Below, piece after piece: positions 9,050-18,194 of a stretch of 64,000 nucleotides of DNA; the stretch's first letter is position 1, and each line of letters starts with the position of its first letter. This DNA is from Geodermatophilaceae bacterium URHA0031 (GTDB lineage: Bacteria; Actinomycetota; Actinomycetes; Mycobacteriales; Geodermatophilaceae). The notes beneath the pieces were generated by a model. The model was not told where the DNA came from. It worked only from the letters and a program-made list of their open reading frames with translations, and did not search any database. The stretch covers positions 480,424-544,423 of the forward strand of contig JHVP01000004.1 of assembly GCA_000620205.1 (NCBI GenBank), written 5' to 3'. Made by a program: the position numbers and the translations under genes.

Positions 9050-9661
9050 ATGAGCGGCCTCCTGGACCCGACGCACCTGATCAACACGTTCGGCCTGATC
9101 GGCATCATGGTGGTCCTGTTCGCCGAGTGCGGGCTGCTCGTGGGCTTCTTCCTCCCCGGCGACTCGCTGCTGTTCACCGCGGGTCTCCTCGCGGCCGGCC
9201 GCCTCATCGCGCCGCTGTGGGTGCTGCTCATCGCGCTTCCCGCCGCCGCGATCGCCGGCAACCTGGTGGGCTACTGGATCGGCCGCAAGGCCGGCCCTGC
9301 GGTCTTCAACAAGCCCGACTCGCGGTTGTTCAGGGCCGAGTACGTCGACCGCTCGCAGCGGTTCTTCGACCGCAACGGCGCCCGCACGATCCTGCTGGCC
9401 CGCTTCGTGCCGATCGTGCGCACCTTCGCCACGGTCATGGCGGGTGCTTCCCGGATGGACTTCCGCCGCTACGCGGTGTACTCGGTGATCGGCGGCGTCG
9501 CCTGGGCCGGCGGACTCACGCTGGTGGGCCACTGGCTGGGCCAGGTCGCCGTCGTCCGCGACCACGTGGAGCTGTTCGTGCTCGGCATCGTGGCGCTGTC
9601 GCTCCTGCCGGTGGTCGTCGAGGTCGTCCGTGGTCGGCGGGCCCAGCTCACCCGGAGGTGA
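9050..9661 (+). CDS. DedA family membrane protein
   Basis: A 203-residue inner-membrane protein of the DedA/SNARE-associated (VTT) family, some of whose members flip undecaprenyl phosphate or phosphatidylethanolamine. It shows the family's ECGLLVGFFLPGDSLLFTAG with the conserved acidic and PGDS residues, GNLVGYWIGRKAG, and the amphipathic RFVPIVRTFATVMAG motif with essential arginines. ATG 9050 gives the standard family length. It lies 68 bases after the kinase gene in the same direction. UppP, for undecaprenyl pyrophosphate recycling, is 1 kb downstream, so the run may serve lipid-carrier metabolism. Confidence 0.93.
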   Translation: MSGLLDPTHLINTFGLIGIMVVLFAECGLLVGFFLPGDSLLFTAGLLAAGRLIAPLWVLLIALPAAAIAGNLVGYWIGRKAGPAVFNKPDSRLFRAEYVDRSQRFFDRNGARTILLARFVPIVRTFATVMAGASRMDFRRYAVYSVIGGVAWAGGLTLVGHWLGQVAVVRDHVELFVLGIVALSLLPVVVEVVRGRRAQLTRR

Positions 9662-9721
9662 TCGGGCTCCCCGAGCGACGACCCGTCGGCGCAGGCCGAC
9701 CAGACCCGAGCGAGGTACCCG

Positions 9722-10402
9722 ATGCCCATGTCCCCATTGATCGAGGACGTCCTGCAGGAAGCCAGCGGCCGAACGCCACGCCGCAACGCCGTGACTGCAC
9801 CCTCCGGTGGTCCGGCAGGCAACGCCGCCCTCGTCGCCTGGACCGGCCTCCTGCTGCTGGTCCTCATCGCCGCAGAACTGATCACCCTGCTCGACGTCCG
9901 AGGGCTGATCGACTGGCACGTGGGCATCGGCGTCCTGCTGGTCCCCGTGGCTCTGCTGAAGACCATCAGCACCGGATGGCGGATCCTGCGCTACTACACC
10001 CGCCATGAGCCCTACCGCACCGCGGGACCACCACCCACCCTGCTGCGCGTCCTCGGTCCGCTCGTGATCGCGAGCACGCTCGGCCTGCTCGCCTCCGGCA
10101 TCGTGCTGATCGCGGTCGGGGAGCGGCGAAGCCATCAGACCCTGTTCGCCGCCCTCGGTCAGCGGGTCGACCTCGTCGCCGTCCACCAGGCCCTGTTCTT
10201 CGCCTTCGCTGCGCTCACCGGCCTGCACCTCGTCGCCCGCATCGTCCCGGCCGTCACCCTGACTCGCGGCCGGGCCGGGGGTCGCCTCGAGGGCACCGTC
10301 GGCGTCCCGGGCTCTGGCCTCCGCATCTTCGCGCTGGCAGCCACTCTGGTGGCAGCCGCCCTCGCCGTCGTGCTGCTGCTCCCGCTGGCCAGGGACTGGT
10401 AG
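9722..10402 (+). CDS. Four-helix membrane protein of unknown function
   Basis: A 226-residue protein with hydrophobic helices around residues 40-60, 70-85, 110-130, 145-170 and 195-222. Conserved-looking features are LLDVRGLIDWHVGIGVLL, KTISTGWRILRYYTRH, VHQALFFAFAALTGLHLVAR, with His residues positioned inside helices as in cytochrome b561-like folds. Haem binding is a guess from those His residues only. Starts at ATG 9722, with a second ATG at 9728. A clear paralogue, lacking its start, lies on the minus strand at 49088-49826. Sits between DedA and UppP in the same direction. Confidence 0.8.
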   Translation: MPMSPLIEDVLQEASGRTPRRNAVTAPSGGPAGNAALVAWTGLLLLVLIAAELITLLDVRGLIDWHVGIGVLLVPVALLKTISTGWRILRYYTRHEPYRTAGPPPTLLRVLGPLVIASTLGLLASGIVLIAVGERRSHQTLFAALGQRVDLVAVHQALFFAFAALTGLHLVARIVPAVTLTRGRAGGRLEGTVGVPGSGLRIFALAATLVAAALAVVLLLPLARDW

Positions 10403-10632
10403 GAGCTCGGCACCAGCTGGGTCACGGACTCAGCAGCTCTGGCCGACCTCACGCAGAGGTGACCGGACGCACACCCGATGTTCAGGCGGTCGTCAGTTCC
10501 GGGGAGCGATCGTCCCGAGGGACGGGACCGGCCCCTCCACCTGCTTGCCCGCCCGACCTCACCTCGCCCGACAGGAGCACCCATGCCTTCCCCCTTCACG
10601 CCGCTGCGGCTCCCCGCCCTGACGGTGGTCTC

Positions 10633-11466
10633 GTGAGCTGGCTGGAGGCCGTCGTCCTGGGGGTGGTGCAGGGGCTCACCGAGTTCCTGCCGATCTCCTC
10701 CAGCGCGCACCTGCGGATCGTCGGGGCCCTGTTCGGCTGGGACGACCCCGGTGCGGCGTTCACCGCGATCATCCAGATCGGCACCGAGCTCGCGGTGCTG
10801 CTCTACTTCGCCCGCGACATCGCCCGGATCGTCGCCGCGTGGGCGTCCTCCCTGGTGCACCACGAGCGCCGGTCCGACCCGGACGCCCGGATGGGCTGGC
10901 TGATCATCGTCGGCAGCGTCCCGATCATCGTCCTGGGGCTGGCGCTGCAGGACACCATCGAGACGACGTTCCGCGACCTCCGGATCGTCGCGACCGCGCT
11001 GATCGTGTTCTCCGTGGTCCTGTACGTCGCCGACCGGATCGGCTCGACGCGGCGCCGACTGGAGGACCTGACCGTGCCGCACGGCATCGTCTTCGGCCTG
11101 GCCCAGGCACTGGCCCTGGTCCCCGGGGTCTCCCGGTCGGGCGGGACGATCACCGCCGGCCGGTTTCTCGGGTACGGGCGCGAAGCGGCGGCCCGGTACT
11201 CGTTCCTGCTGGCGGTCCCGGCCGTGCTCGGCTCCGGCCTCTACCAGGCCTACCAGGCACTCAGCGGGCAGATCGCCGGTCCGGCGGTGCAGTGGGGTCC
11301 CACGCTGCTGGCGACGGTGATCTCGTTCGGCATCGGGCTGGCCGTGATCTCCTGGCTGCTGCGCTACCTGTCCCGCGGCAGCTTCACCCCGTTCGTCGTC
11401 TACCGGATCGTCGTCGGGGTGCTCGTCCTGGTCCTCGTCGGGACGGGGACCATCGCCGCGACCTGA
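10633..11466 (+). CDS. uppP: Undecaprenyl-diphosphatase (UppP/BacA)
   Basis: Membrane phosphatase that converts undecaprenyl pyrophosphate to the monophosphate, recycling the carrier of peptidoglycan precursors; family members give bacitracin resistance when overexpressed. The 277-residue product has the hallmark GLTEFLPISSSAHL near residues 17-30, with the catalytic Glu and Ser/His, and PGVSRSGGTITAG near 163-175 with the catalytic Arg. Eight or so helices fill the rest. GTG 10633 is chosen because homologues begin one residue before the SWLEAVVLG helix; the longer in-frame extension to 10459 is Pro/Ala-rich and unlike the family. Confidence 0.96.
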   Translation: MSWLEAVVLGVVQGLTEFLPISSSAHLRIVGALFGWDDPGAAFTAIIQIGTELAVLLYFARDIARIVAAWASSLVHHERRSDPDARMGWLIIVGSVPIIVLGLALQDTIETTFRDLRIVATALIVFSVVLYVADRIGSTRRRLEDLTVPHGIVFGLAQALALVPGVSRSGGTITAGRFLGYGREAAARYSFLLAVPAVLGSGLYQAYQALSGQIAGPAVQWGPTLLATVISFGIGLAVISWLLRYLSRGSFTPFVVYRIVVGVLVLVLVGTGTIAAT

Positions 11467-11493
11467 TCGGAGGACTGTGGGGACGACGGACCG

Positions 11494-12249
11494 ATGAGCG
11501 GCTCGGACGTGTTCCGACTCGGCCTGGCGCTGTCCGTCCTGGTCGCGATCGCGGCAGCAGCGGGAGGTTGGCGGGGTACCGGGCAGTCCCGGGACGTGCT
11601 GGTGGTGACCGTTCGGGCGCTCGTGCAGTTGCTCGCCGTCGGGGCCGTCATCGGCGTGGTCTTCTCGACCCCGCTCCTGGCACCGGTCTACCTTGCCGTG
11701 ATGCTCGGCGCCGCGTCGTTCACCTCGGCTCGACGGCTCGGGGCACTGCGGCGGTGCTGGCCGGCGACCGCGTCCTCGATCGCGGCCGGCGCCGGCGTCG
11801 CGACCGCGACCATCGTGGCCAGCGGCGCGATCGGCGCCGACGCCCGCACGCTGGTGCCGTTGGCGGCACAGCTCATCGGCGGCTCGATGACGGCCACGAC
11901 GCTGGCGGCCTTGCGACTGTCGGACGACGTCCGGGCGCACTGGGACGAGGTGGAGGGCTGGCTGGCGCTGGGCAGCCGCCCCCGCCAGGCGGTCGCCCGG
12001 CTGGCCCGTCTGGCCGCGGCCCGCGCCCTCGTCCCGGCGCTCGACCAGACCCGCAACGTCGGCATCGTCGTCCTCCCGGGGGCCTTCGTCGGGCTGCTGC
12101 TCGGCGGCGCGACGCCTCTGGAGGCCGGCCGGGTGCAGCTGCTGGTGCTGGTGGGCCTGCTGGCCGCGGAGACCGTCGCCGCCGCTCTCGTCACGTCCCT
12201 GCTCCCACCCCTGCACCCCGGGCCGGCCCCGCAGGACGCTTCCGACTGA
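11494..12249 (+). CDS. FetB-like (UPF0014) ABC permease
   Basis: A 251-residue membrane protein matching the FetB/UPF0014 family, whose E. coli member works with the ATPase FetA in iron export. About seven helices are seen, with family landmarks RALVQLLAVGAVIGVVF, MLGAASFTSARR, LIGGSMTATTLA and RNVGIVVLPGAFVGLLLGG. ATG 11494 lies 28 bases after uppP in the same direction. No FetA-type ATPase adjoins it; the following DNA is a broken kinase on the other strand, so either the ATPase is elsewhere or has been lost. Confidence 0.9.
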   Translation: MSGSDVFRLGLALSVLVAIAAAAGGWRGTGQSRDVLVVTVRALVQLLAVGAVIGVVFSTPLLAPVYLAVMLGAASFTSARRLGALRRCWPATASSIAAGAGVATATIVASGAIGADARTLVPLAAQLIGGSMTATTLAALRLSDDVRAHWDEVEGWLALGSRPRQAVARLARLAAARALVPALDQTRNVGIVVLPGAFVGLLLGGATPLEAGRVQLLVLVGLLAAETVAAALVTSLLPPLHPGPAPQDASD

Positions 12250-12362
12250 GCGGGCACCGGGGCCGCTCACTCCTCACGGGCTGGTCGAGCCGGTCCGTGG
12301 CAGGCCTGGACCTGTGCCGCTGCCGTCCTGGCTCACCGCCCGCCGGGTGGGGCAGGAGTCGC

Positions 12363-12710
12363 TCACCGTCCCGGAGCAGCACGGACGGGCAGCGAAGGGT
12401 CCGCGTCAGTGGACGCGTCGAGTACGCCCGCCGGGAGAGCCAGGACGAACCGGGCGCCAGCGGGTGCGCTGTTGTCCAGGCTGAGGCCGCCGCCATGCCG
12501 GACGGCGACATCACGGGCGATGGCCAGGCCCAGCCCTGCGCCACCGTCCTTCGCCGACCGGGCGTCGTCGAGACGGGCGAACCGCTCGAACACGACCGCG
12601 TGGTCCTCCGCAGCGATCCCCGGCCCGTCGTCGGAGACGGCGACGCGCACCTTTCCGCCGTGCTGCTCGGCGCCAGCTCCGCCGCGGCGCGTTCGGCTGC
12701 CGAGCCTCTG
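12363..12710 (-). pseudogene. Histidine kinase, C-terminal ATPase fragment
   Basis: Only the last 95-110 residues of a sensor kinase remain. G1 and G2 boxes are intact (VAVSDDGPGI, FERFARLDDARS, GGAGLGLAIARDV). The DNA upstream does not contain the N box, HisKA or membrane parts in any frame that I can follow. A GTG/ATG start could make a short peptide, but with no phosphotransfer domain it would not be a kinase. Confidence 0.75.
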
Positions 12711-12799
12711 ATCACAGCGCTTGGTCCAGCTGCCCCGTCCCGTCCGGTCCGGGTAGCCGGATGCTCAACGCCCCGGAGGACTCGCGTTCCGAAGCGTTC

Positions 12800-13003
12800 C
12801 CGAGCTCACCGACTCGGCGACCTCGGGTGGGCGGTCGGCGTCACGCAGCACAGCCATCGCCGCTGCCCAGACAGCCGGGCGGCGGCGTCGTCGGTGCCGG
12901 CCGCGGAGCGCCAGGCTGATCGGCATGCCCGTCACGTGCTCGACGTACCGGGTGGCCGGAGCCGCGGTGCTCAGAGCCCTGCCTGGTCCAGTGCGCTGTG
13001 CAG
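12800..13003 (-). pseudogene. Remnant of FMN-binding protein and ApbE flavin transferase
   Basis: Two overlapping tails match the intact or better-kept locus at 45132-45879. Bases 13003-12971 encode LHSALDQAGL and a stop, the C-terminus of the FMN-binding protein (LQSALDQAGL there). Immediately after, RYVEHVTGMPISLALRGRH is the N-terminus of ApbE (RYVEPVMGMPISLALRGRH there), followed by AAAMAVLRDADR before the frame degenerates. The junction between the two genes is therefore conserved but both genes are deleted outward. It lies divergently upstream of the PepSY-like gene at 13164. Confidence 0.7.
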
Positions 13004-13017
13004 CCCCCCACGCCGTG

Positions 13018-13772
13018 CACGGAGTCCTGCCCTGCTGCACGCGCAGTAGACGAGGAGCCTGCAGCGGGACGACGCGCTGGCCCCCGCCACCCGGGCAGCC
13101 TGTTCTCCGAGTCGCCCGAGGCTGACAGGCCCGGCGAACCGACGACGAAGAAGAGGTACGGAGATGGCGGTCATGAAGACGTGGAAGCGGTGGGCTGGGG
13201 GGGCCGGCCTCGTCGCCGTCGGCCTGGTCACCGGCGGTGTCCTCGCCGGCACGGTCAGCGCGAGCGCCGAGGAAGCCGGCACGACGGGGACGTCGGTGAG
13301 CGCGTCGACCGACGAGCAGCCACTGACCGGGGACACCAAGACCAAGGTCGAGGCGGCCGTGCTGGCCGCCTACCCCGGCGCCACCATCGACCGCAGCGAG
13401 ACCGACGACGGCGGCGTCTACGAAGCCCACATCACCACCGCCGACGGCGACGAGCTCACCGTCGAGGTCGGCGAGGACTTCACCGTCACCGGCACCGAGA
13501 CCGGCGGCCGCGGCGGCGGACACCACGGCGGCGGCGGTCAGGGCGAGGAAGCGCTGACCGGGGACACCAAGACCCAGGTCGAGGACGCTGTCCTGGCCGC
13601 CTACCCCGGAGCCACCATCGAGCGCAGCGAGACCGACAACGGCGGCGTCTACGAAGCCCACATCACCACCGCCGACGGCGACGAGCTCACGGTCCTGGTC
13701 GGCGAGGACTTCAGCGTCACCGGCACCCAGACCGGCGGTTCGCGCGGAGACGACGACTCCACCGAGGACTGA
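13018..13772 (+). repeat. Diverged direct duplication, copy 1
   Basis: About 750 bases including the leader and whole PepSY-like gene recur at 38748-39499 in the same orientation. The leader is highly similar (for example CCTGCTGCACGCGCAGTAGA and AAGAAGAGGTACGGAGATGG in both). The copies are 25.7 kb apart. Confidence 0.85.
13164..13772 (+). CDS. Exported protein with two tandem PepSY-like repeats
   Basis: A 202-residue protein with an N-terminal signal or anchor (positive KTWKRW, then a hydrophobic stretch to about residue 35 ending SASAEE). Two near-identical repeats of about 58 residues follow (about 50-110 and 130-190), each starting LTGDTKTxVE, then AVLAAYPGATI, ERSETD, VYEAHITTADG and ELTV.VGEDF. 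The layout fits small PepSY domains, although I cannot confirm the family from sequence alone. A Gly/His linker (GGRGGGHHGGGG) separates them and could bind metal. The start has GGTACGGAG upstream. A diverged paralogue is at 38894-39499. Next to it are remnants of FMN-binding and ApbE genes, which suggests membrane flavoprotein redox partners. Confidence 0.85.
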   Translation: MAVMKTWKRWAGGAGLVAVGLVTGGVLAGTVSASAEEAGTTGTSVSASTDEQPLTGDTKTKVEAAVLAAYPGATIDRSETDDGGVYEAHITTADGDELTVEVGEDFTVTGTETGGRGGGHHGGGGQGEEALTGDTKTQVEDAVLAAYPGATIERSETDNGGVYEAHITTADGDELTVLVGEDFSVTGTQTGGSRGDDDSTED

Positions 13773-13961
13773 TCCGAGCATGGCTGCGCCGGTCTGATGG
13801 TGGTGGGCTGGCAGCCGGCAGCAGTGGCCGTGACCCGTGGTCTGACAGGCTTCGTGCCGTCGAGCCGACTTGGCCGTCTACTGCTGCCGGCCCGGCCCGG
13901 CTTCGGGGACGCGCGCGGGCGGGTCGACGACATCCTCCCGGCGCTGTGAGGCAGGGCTGGT

Positions 13962-15323
13962 TCACGGCCGGAGCGGGATGCCGGTGCGCACGGCCTCCAC
14001 CACGTCCCGGATGCCCTGCGCGGTGGCTCCTGCGGCGTGCTCGTCCTGCAGCAGATCCATGTGCGAGGCGCCGCCGACGGTGCGGTGCGCGCTGTCCGGC
14101 GACAGCGCGGCCAGCGCGTCCTGAGCGCGGAACCAGCTCGGGTCGTGCCCCCGCCCGGCGGTGAGCACCAGCAGCGGCTTGCCGCCCAGGTCTGTTCGCG
14201 CCGAGGCCTGCCGGAAGACGACGGGCAGCTGCGACCACTCGTCCCGCTGCCCCCGCAGGTCCGCTGCGCTGGCGCCCACGGCCCGCTCCGCGTCCCGGGC
14301 GCCTGGTGGCAGGCCGGCGAAGCCGCCGCCGAAGGCGATCGGGCCCAGACCGAGCCGGGCCAGCGAGGGGTACAGCGCCGAGATCCGCCGGTACAGCTCG
14401 TACTCGCCGGCGTAGCCGGGCAGCGAGAACTGCGCCGGACTGGAGGAGTCCACGAGCACCACGCCGGCGACGTCGGCGGGATACCGATCGGCGAACACCA
14501 GGTCGTACACACCGCCCACGGAGTGACCGGCCAGCACGTACGGGCCGGGTACGTCCGCGGCGGCGAGCAACGTGTGCAGGTCTTCGGCCAGGTCAACGGC
14601 GTCCTGCGGATGCGGCGCCGGATCGCTCCAGCCAAGACCGGCCCGGTCGTAGCTGCAGACCCGGGTGTCCTGTGCGACCGCGGGTGCGATCCACGCCCAG
14701 CTCGGGGTGTGCTCCCCGGCTCCGCTGGTGAGCACGACCGTCGGGCTGCCGGTACCGATGCACTCCAGGTACAGCCCACGACCGCCGACGTCATACAGCT
14801 GGCCGGCCGCCGGAACTCCCGGGGCGGCCGCCGCGCGGACGGTCCCCACCACACCCCCCACCGCGGCCAGCGCGATGACCGCGCAGACGGGGTAGACCAG
14901 CCAGGCCCGGGTCCAGCTGACCAGCGAGCGACGGGCCCGGACCGCGATGAACCCGGCCAGGATGAGCAGCAGGCCAGGCCATCCCCAGCCAAGGCTGGCC
15001 ATGGCCGCCGGGCCGGGCGCGAAGAGCAGCAACGCCAGACCGGAGGCCCCCAGCACCGCGGCCGGGACCAACGCCCAGCGCTGCGGCTGGTCCGTGAACC
15101 GTGCCGATGCCGCGGCCAGCACGGCCCAGCCGGACGCGAAGCCGAGCAGTGCTGCGGCCGTGATGACGTGCTCAGCCGCGCCGCCGGCCACCACCAGGAC
15201 GGCGACCAGCGCGGCGAGGGCGCCGCCGAGCAGCGCCCCGGCGACGACCCGGCCGATCGGCCCCCGTCGCGGCGCCACCGGGGCGGGCGGGGACGTCGCC
15301 GGTGTGGCGGTCGGGACCGTCAT
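13962..15323 (-). CDS. Membrane-anchored alpha/beta hydrolase
   Basis: A 453-residue protein. The first 160 residues hold about four transmembrane helices; the rest is an alpha/beta hydrolase domain. Landmarks are the oxyanion-side strand PTVVLTSGAGEHTPSW, SYDRAGLGWSD, the nucleophile elbow GHSVGG with Ser at about 268, VVLVDSSSP, and the catalytic His in GASHMDLL at about 421. This arrangement is common in actinobacterial esterases and haloperoxidase-like hydrolases facing the outside. The substrate is unknown. It is followed upstream by a small membrane protein 15 bases away on the same strand, so they are probably co-transcribed. Confidence 0.9.
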   Translation of the reverse strand: MTVPTATPATSPPAPVAPRRGPIGRVVAGALLGGALAALVAVLVVAGGAAEHVITAAALLGFASGWAVLAAASARFTDQPQRWALVPAAVLGASGLALLLFAPGPAAMASLGWGWPGLLLILAGFIAVRARRSLVSWTRAWLVYPVCAVIALAAVGGVVGTVRAAAAPGVPAAGQLYDVGGRGLYLECIGTGSPTVVLTSGAGEHTPSWAWIAPAVAQDTRVCSYDRAGLGWSDPAPHPQDAVDLAEDLHTLLAAADVPGPYVLAGHSVGGVYDLVFADRYPADVAGVVLVDSSSPAQFSLPGYAGEYELYRRISALYPSLARLGLGPIAFGGGFAGLPPGARDAERAVGASAADLRGQRDEWSQLPVVFRQASARTDLGGKPLLVLTAGRGHDPSWFRAQDALAALSPDSAHRTVGGASHMDLLQDEHAAGATAQGIRDVVEAVRTGIPLRP

Positions 15324-15338
15324 CTCCGTTCCTCCCGG

Positions 15339-15740
15339 TCAGTGCAGGTACTCGTGCCGGCGGTAGGCCATCGCCGCAGCCATCGCCGGCAGCATCAGCA
15401 CGTGCCCGGCCGTCATCAGCGTGCCGCCGGTGATCGCCCCCGCCGCGAACGGGACCAGCAGCACGACGAACGGCAGGTACATGGACGCGGACATCACGCC
15501 GATGGCACCCCAGGAGTGACCGCGGAACCTCATCCAGCCGCCCATGCCGATCGCCATGTCGGTGGCCATCACCAGCGCACCGGCGGCGACGTGCCCGGAC
15601 AGGCCGGGCCAGACCAGGTGCCACACCGGTCCGAGGACCACCATGCCGACCACCATCGCGACGACCATCTCGAGGTAGTGGCGGACCAGGTGCCAAGCCT
15701 GGTGCGAGCGGCTGTGCCGAGCAGGTGCGGTGAGGGTCAT
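15339..15740 (-). CDS. Small four-helix membrane protein, unknown
   Basis: A 133-residue protein with four predicted helices (about residues 22-42, 50-68, 77-98, 103-123). It is rich in Met and Gly and has His in or next to helices (VWHLVWPGLSGHV, TAGHVLML). I do not recognise the family with confidence. It starts at ATG 15740 and ends 15 bases before the hydrolase gene on the same strand. The conserved-looking RFRGHSWG loop and Met-rich helices could suggest metal contact, but that is a guess. Confidence 0.7.
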   Translation of the reverse strand: MTLTAPARHSRSHQAWHLVRHYLEMVVAMVVGMVVLGPVWHLVWPGLSGHVAAGALVMATDMAIGMGGWMRFRGHSWGAIGVMSASMYLPFVVLLVPFAAGAITGGTLMTAGHVLMLPAMAAAMAYRRHEYLH

Positions 15741-15821
15741 GCGGTCAGGCTCCTGCCGCGGAGCCGTGCTGCCACGTGCCGGAGGTCATGGCCGGGGTCA
15801 TGACCTGCCCGTGACCACCGG

Positions 15822-16478
15822 TCAGATCAGGTCGAGCGCCCGCGCGCGCAGCGCCGCCTGGGTCCGATCCCGGGCACCGAGCTTGGCGAGCACGTTGGTG
15901 ACGTGGTTCTTCACCGTGCCCTCGGCGAGGAACAGCGCGGCGGCGATCTCCCGGTTGCTGGCCCCCTCGGCGAGCAGCCGGACCACTCCCAGCTCGCGGT
16001 CGGACAGCGGTACGACCAGCGGTTGCGCGCGAGGCCGGGACTCCTCGGACAGCGCGGCGAACCGGGCCACCACCTTGGCCGCCACCGACGGCTGCAGCAC
16101 CGACTCACCACGGACGGCGGCCAGCAGCGCCTCGACCAGCCGCTCCGAGGACACGTCCTTGAGCAGGTAGCCGACCGCGCCGGCCCGCAGCGCGGCGAAC
16201 ACGTCCTCGTCGTCGTCGAACGTGGTCAGCGCCAGCACCCGCACGCCCGGCTGCTCCACCCGCAGCCGACGGGTGGCGGCGATCCCGTCGAGCACGGGCA
16301 TGTGCAGGTCCATGAGGACGACGTCGGGCCCGAGCTCCGCGGACCGGGCCAGTGCCTCCGCACCGTCGGCCGCCTCCCCGACGACGACGACCTCCGGGCG
16401 CGCGCCGAGGAGGGTCGCCAGCGCCTCCCGGAACAGCGCCTGGTCGTCGGCCAGCAGCACCCGGACCGGAGGGGTCAC
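15822..16478 (-). CDS. NarL/LuxR-type response regulator
   Basis: A 218-residue regulator. The receiver domain (about residues 5-120) has DDQ at the N-terminus, the phosphorylated Asp in VVLMDLHMPVLDG near residue 56, and Lys in GYLLKD. The C-terminal LuxR helix-turn-helix (about 150-210) has LSDRELGVVRLLAEGASN, then EGTVKNHVTNVLAKLG. Its start overlaps the stop of the kinase gene by 4 bases (ATGA), so the pair is coupled. Confidence 0.95.
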   Translation of the reverse strand: MTPPVRVLLADDQALFREALATLLGARPEVVVVGEAADGAEALARSAELGPDVVLMDLHMPVLDGIAATRRLRVEQPGVRVLALTTFDDDEDVFAALRAGAVGYLLKDVSSERLVEALLAAVRGESVLQPSVAAKVVARFAALSEESRPRAQPLVVPLSDRELGVVRLLAEGASNREIAAALFLAEGTVKNHVTNVLAKLGARDRTQAALRARALDLI

Positions 16479-17650
16479 CCGGGCACCTCCACCAGCAGCG
16501 TCGTCCCCCCACCGGGCGTCGCCGCGAACTCCAGCCGGCCACCGAGGCGGGCGGCCCGCTCCCGAAGCCCCAGCAGCCCGAACCCGGAGGCCGCCGCCCC
16601 CGGCAGGCCGCGGCCGTCGTCGGAGACCTCCAGGCAGACACTGTCGGCGCCGAAGCGCAGCAGGACCCGAGCGGAGGTGGCGCCGGCGTGCTTGCGCACG
16701 TTGGTCAGCCCCTCCTGCGCGGCCCGGAACAGCGACTCCGCGGACTCGGCCGGCAGGTCCCGCGCCGGACCGTCGACCCGGAGCTCGGTCGGCACCCCGG
16801 CAGCCGACGTCTCAGCGGCGAGCCCTTCCAGCGCGGTCGGCAGCGGCGGGGTGGTGCGCGGCTCGCGCAGCGCGGCCACCGAGCGGCGGACCTCGGCGAG
16901 CGCCTCGGTGGCCTGCTGCTGGGCCTTGGCCAGGACTGCGTCGGCCCGCGCGGGATCCGCGGCGAGAACCGCGCGGGCGGCCTGCACCTGCATCTGGACG
17001 ACGGTGAGATGGTGCCCGAGCCCGTCGTGGATGTCCCGCGCCACCCGGTTGCGCTCCTGCGTGGTCGCCAGCACCTCGGCCTGGGCCGCATACCCGCGCA
17101 GGAGGTCGTTCGCCTCGGCCAGCTCCCGCCGGGCCCGCTGCTCCCGCTGAAGCACCACGGTGATCACTGCGGTGAACACGGCCGCGCCCAGCACGCCCAG
17201 CCCGCTGCGCAGCCCATCGCCCCAGCTCATGCCGACGTGCACCAGCGGTACCGTGGCAGTGACCGCGACGGCGGCCGGCAGCGGGAGCAGCAGCACCGCC
17301 TGGCTGACCAGCACCACCAGCAGCAGCGTGGCGCCGTAGCCGCCGCCTGCGAGGGTGAACACCACGTACCCGAGGGCCAACTGCACCAGCACATAGCCGG
17401 CTGCCAGCACCGTCCGGCGGCGCCCCGAACGACGCTCCACCCAGCCGAAGCCGAACACCGCGAACAGCGCGTAGCCGGTGGCCGCCGCGGCCGCGCCGGC
17501 CGGCCACGGGACGCCGGTGGCCTCGACCAGCGTGGTGAGCAGGCCGCAGCCGGTCAGCACGGCCAGGACCCGGGTCACCGGATCACTGTGGCTGCGCCCG
17601 GGGCCCGGGTCAACGGACCGCACCGGGGGCTCACCTACGGGAGTGTCCAC
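16475..17650 (-). CDS. DesK/NarX-type sensor histidine kinase
   Basis: A 391-residue kinase with four to five N-terminal helices (about residues 25-160), a short coiled region, HisKA_3 with the phospho-acceptor in RNRVARDIHDGLGHHL, and a HATPase domain with GLTNVRKHA (N box), EVSDDGRGLPG (G1) and GFGLLGLRERAARLGG (G2). All motifs are intact. The reported start is GTG 17650; an internal GTG about 24 codons later, just before the first helix, is an equal candidate. The cognate regulator follows with a 4-base overlap. No obvious target gene adjoins, other than the small membrane protein and hydrolase just downstream. Confidence 0.93.
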   Translation of the reverse strand: MDTPVGEPPVRSVDPGPGRSHSDPVTRVLAVLTGCGLLTTLVEATGVPWPAGAAAAATGYALFAVFGFGWVERRSGRRRTVLAAGYVLVQLALGYVVFTLAGGGYGATLLLVVLVSQAVLLLPLPAAVAVTATVPLVHVGMSWGDGLRSGLGVLGAAVFTAVITVVLQREQRARRELAEANDLLRGYAAQAEVLATTQERNRVARDIHDGLGHHLTVVQMQVQAARAVLAADPARADAVLAKAQQQATEALAEVRRSVAALREPRTTPPLPTALEGLAAETSAAGVPTELRVDGPARDLPAESAESLFRAAQEGLTNVRKHAGATSARVLLRFGADSVCLEVSDDGRGLPGAAASGFGLLGLRERAARLGGRLEFAATPGGGTTLLVEVPG

Positions 17651-17727
17651 CGGCCGGGGACATACGGCGGACCGCGACGGACGACGGACGATGCAGGCCC
17701 GGACACGCGAGCCCGAGGCCCGGCGCC

Positions 17728-17850
17728 ACCCCGACCGTCGAGCCCTACGGCCCGCTGCCGGACGGCACGGCCGTCGAGCGCTGGACGTTGGTCAACGGGC
17801 CCCCGACGATGCGCGTGCTCACCCTCGGCGGGTGGTCCATTCCTTCGAGG
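17728..17850 (+). pseudogene. Aldose 1-epimerase, N-terminal fragment
   Basis: About 40 codons read TVEPYGPLPDGTAVERWTLV then RVLTLGG, matching the first strands of bacterial galactose mutarotases. Both the start and everything after this are missing. It is too short to function. Confidence 0.55.
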
Positions 17851-18194
17851 TGCCCGGCGCCCTGCGGCTGCTCAGCCACGACGGCGACCAGCTGACGGGA
17901 CTCAGCGAGGCTGCCCCGCCGTGCCGACGTCACGACACCATGGGGGATGTCGAGCGGCGCCTCCGCCGGTAGGTCCGCTCGCAGTTGCCGGATCTCCTCG
18001 ATGGCGGCGGCCCGGACTGCTCGGCAGCGGCGCCTGCCGCGTCGCGGATCCACATCCACCGTTGCTCGGTGAGCCTGTTCTGCAGGTCCGGAGCGGCGAA
18101 GAGCACGCTCGTCTCGGGCCACAGGACCACATACCCGACGCACGTCTTGCATCTGCGGTGTGTGGACTCGTTGTGGCGGACAGGGCTCGTCACG
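17851..18194. other. Unassigned stretch, possibly a decayed small gene on the minus strand
   Basis: On the minus strand an ORF from 18193 reads KTCVGYVVLWPETSVLF and NRLTEQRWMWIRDAAGAAAE, and a neighbouring frame continues AAIEEIRQLRADLPAEAPLD. The composition is more protein-like than background and suggests one frameshifted gene of about 90-130 residues. I cannot name it and have no other support. Confidence 0.3.

Noticed and set aside
10839..13049. Very long Arg/Gly/Pro-rich frames on both strands, for example over uppP and the FetB-like gene
   Set aside because: They are shadows of real genes in high-GC DNA, with no family motif and opposite-frame codon bias.
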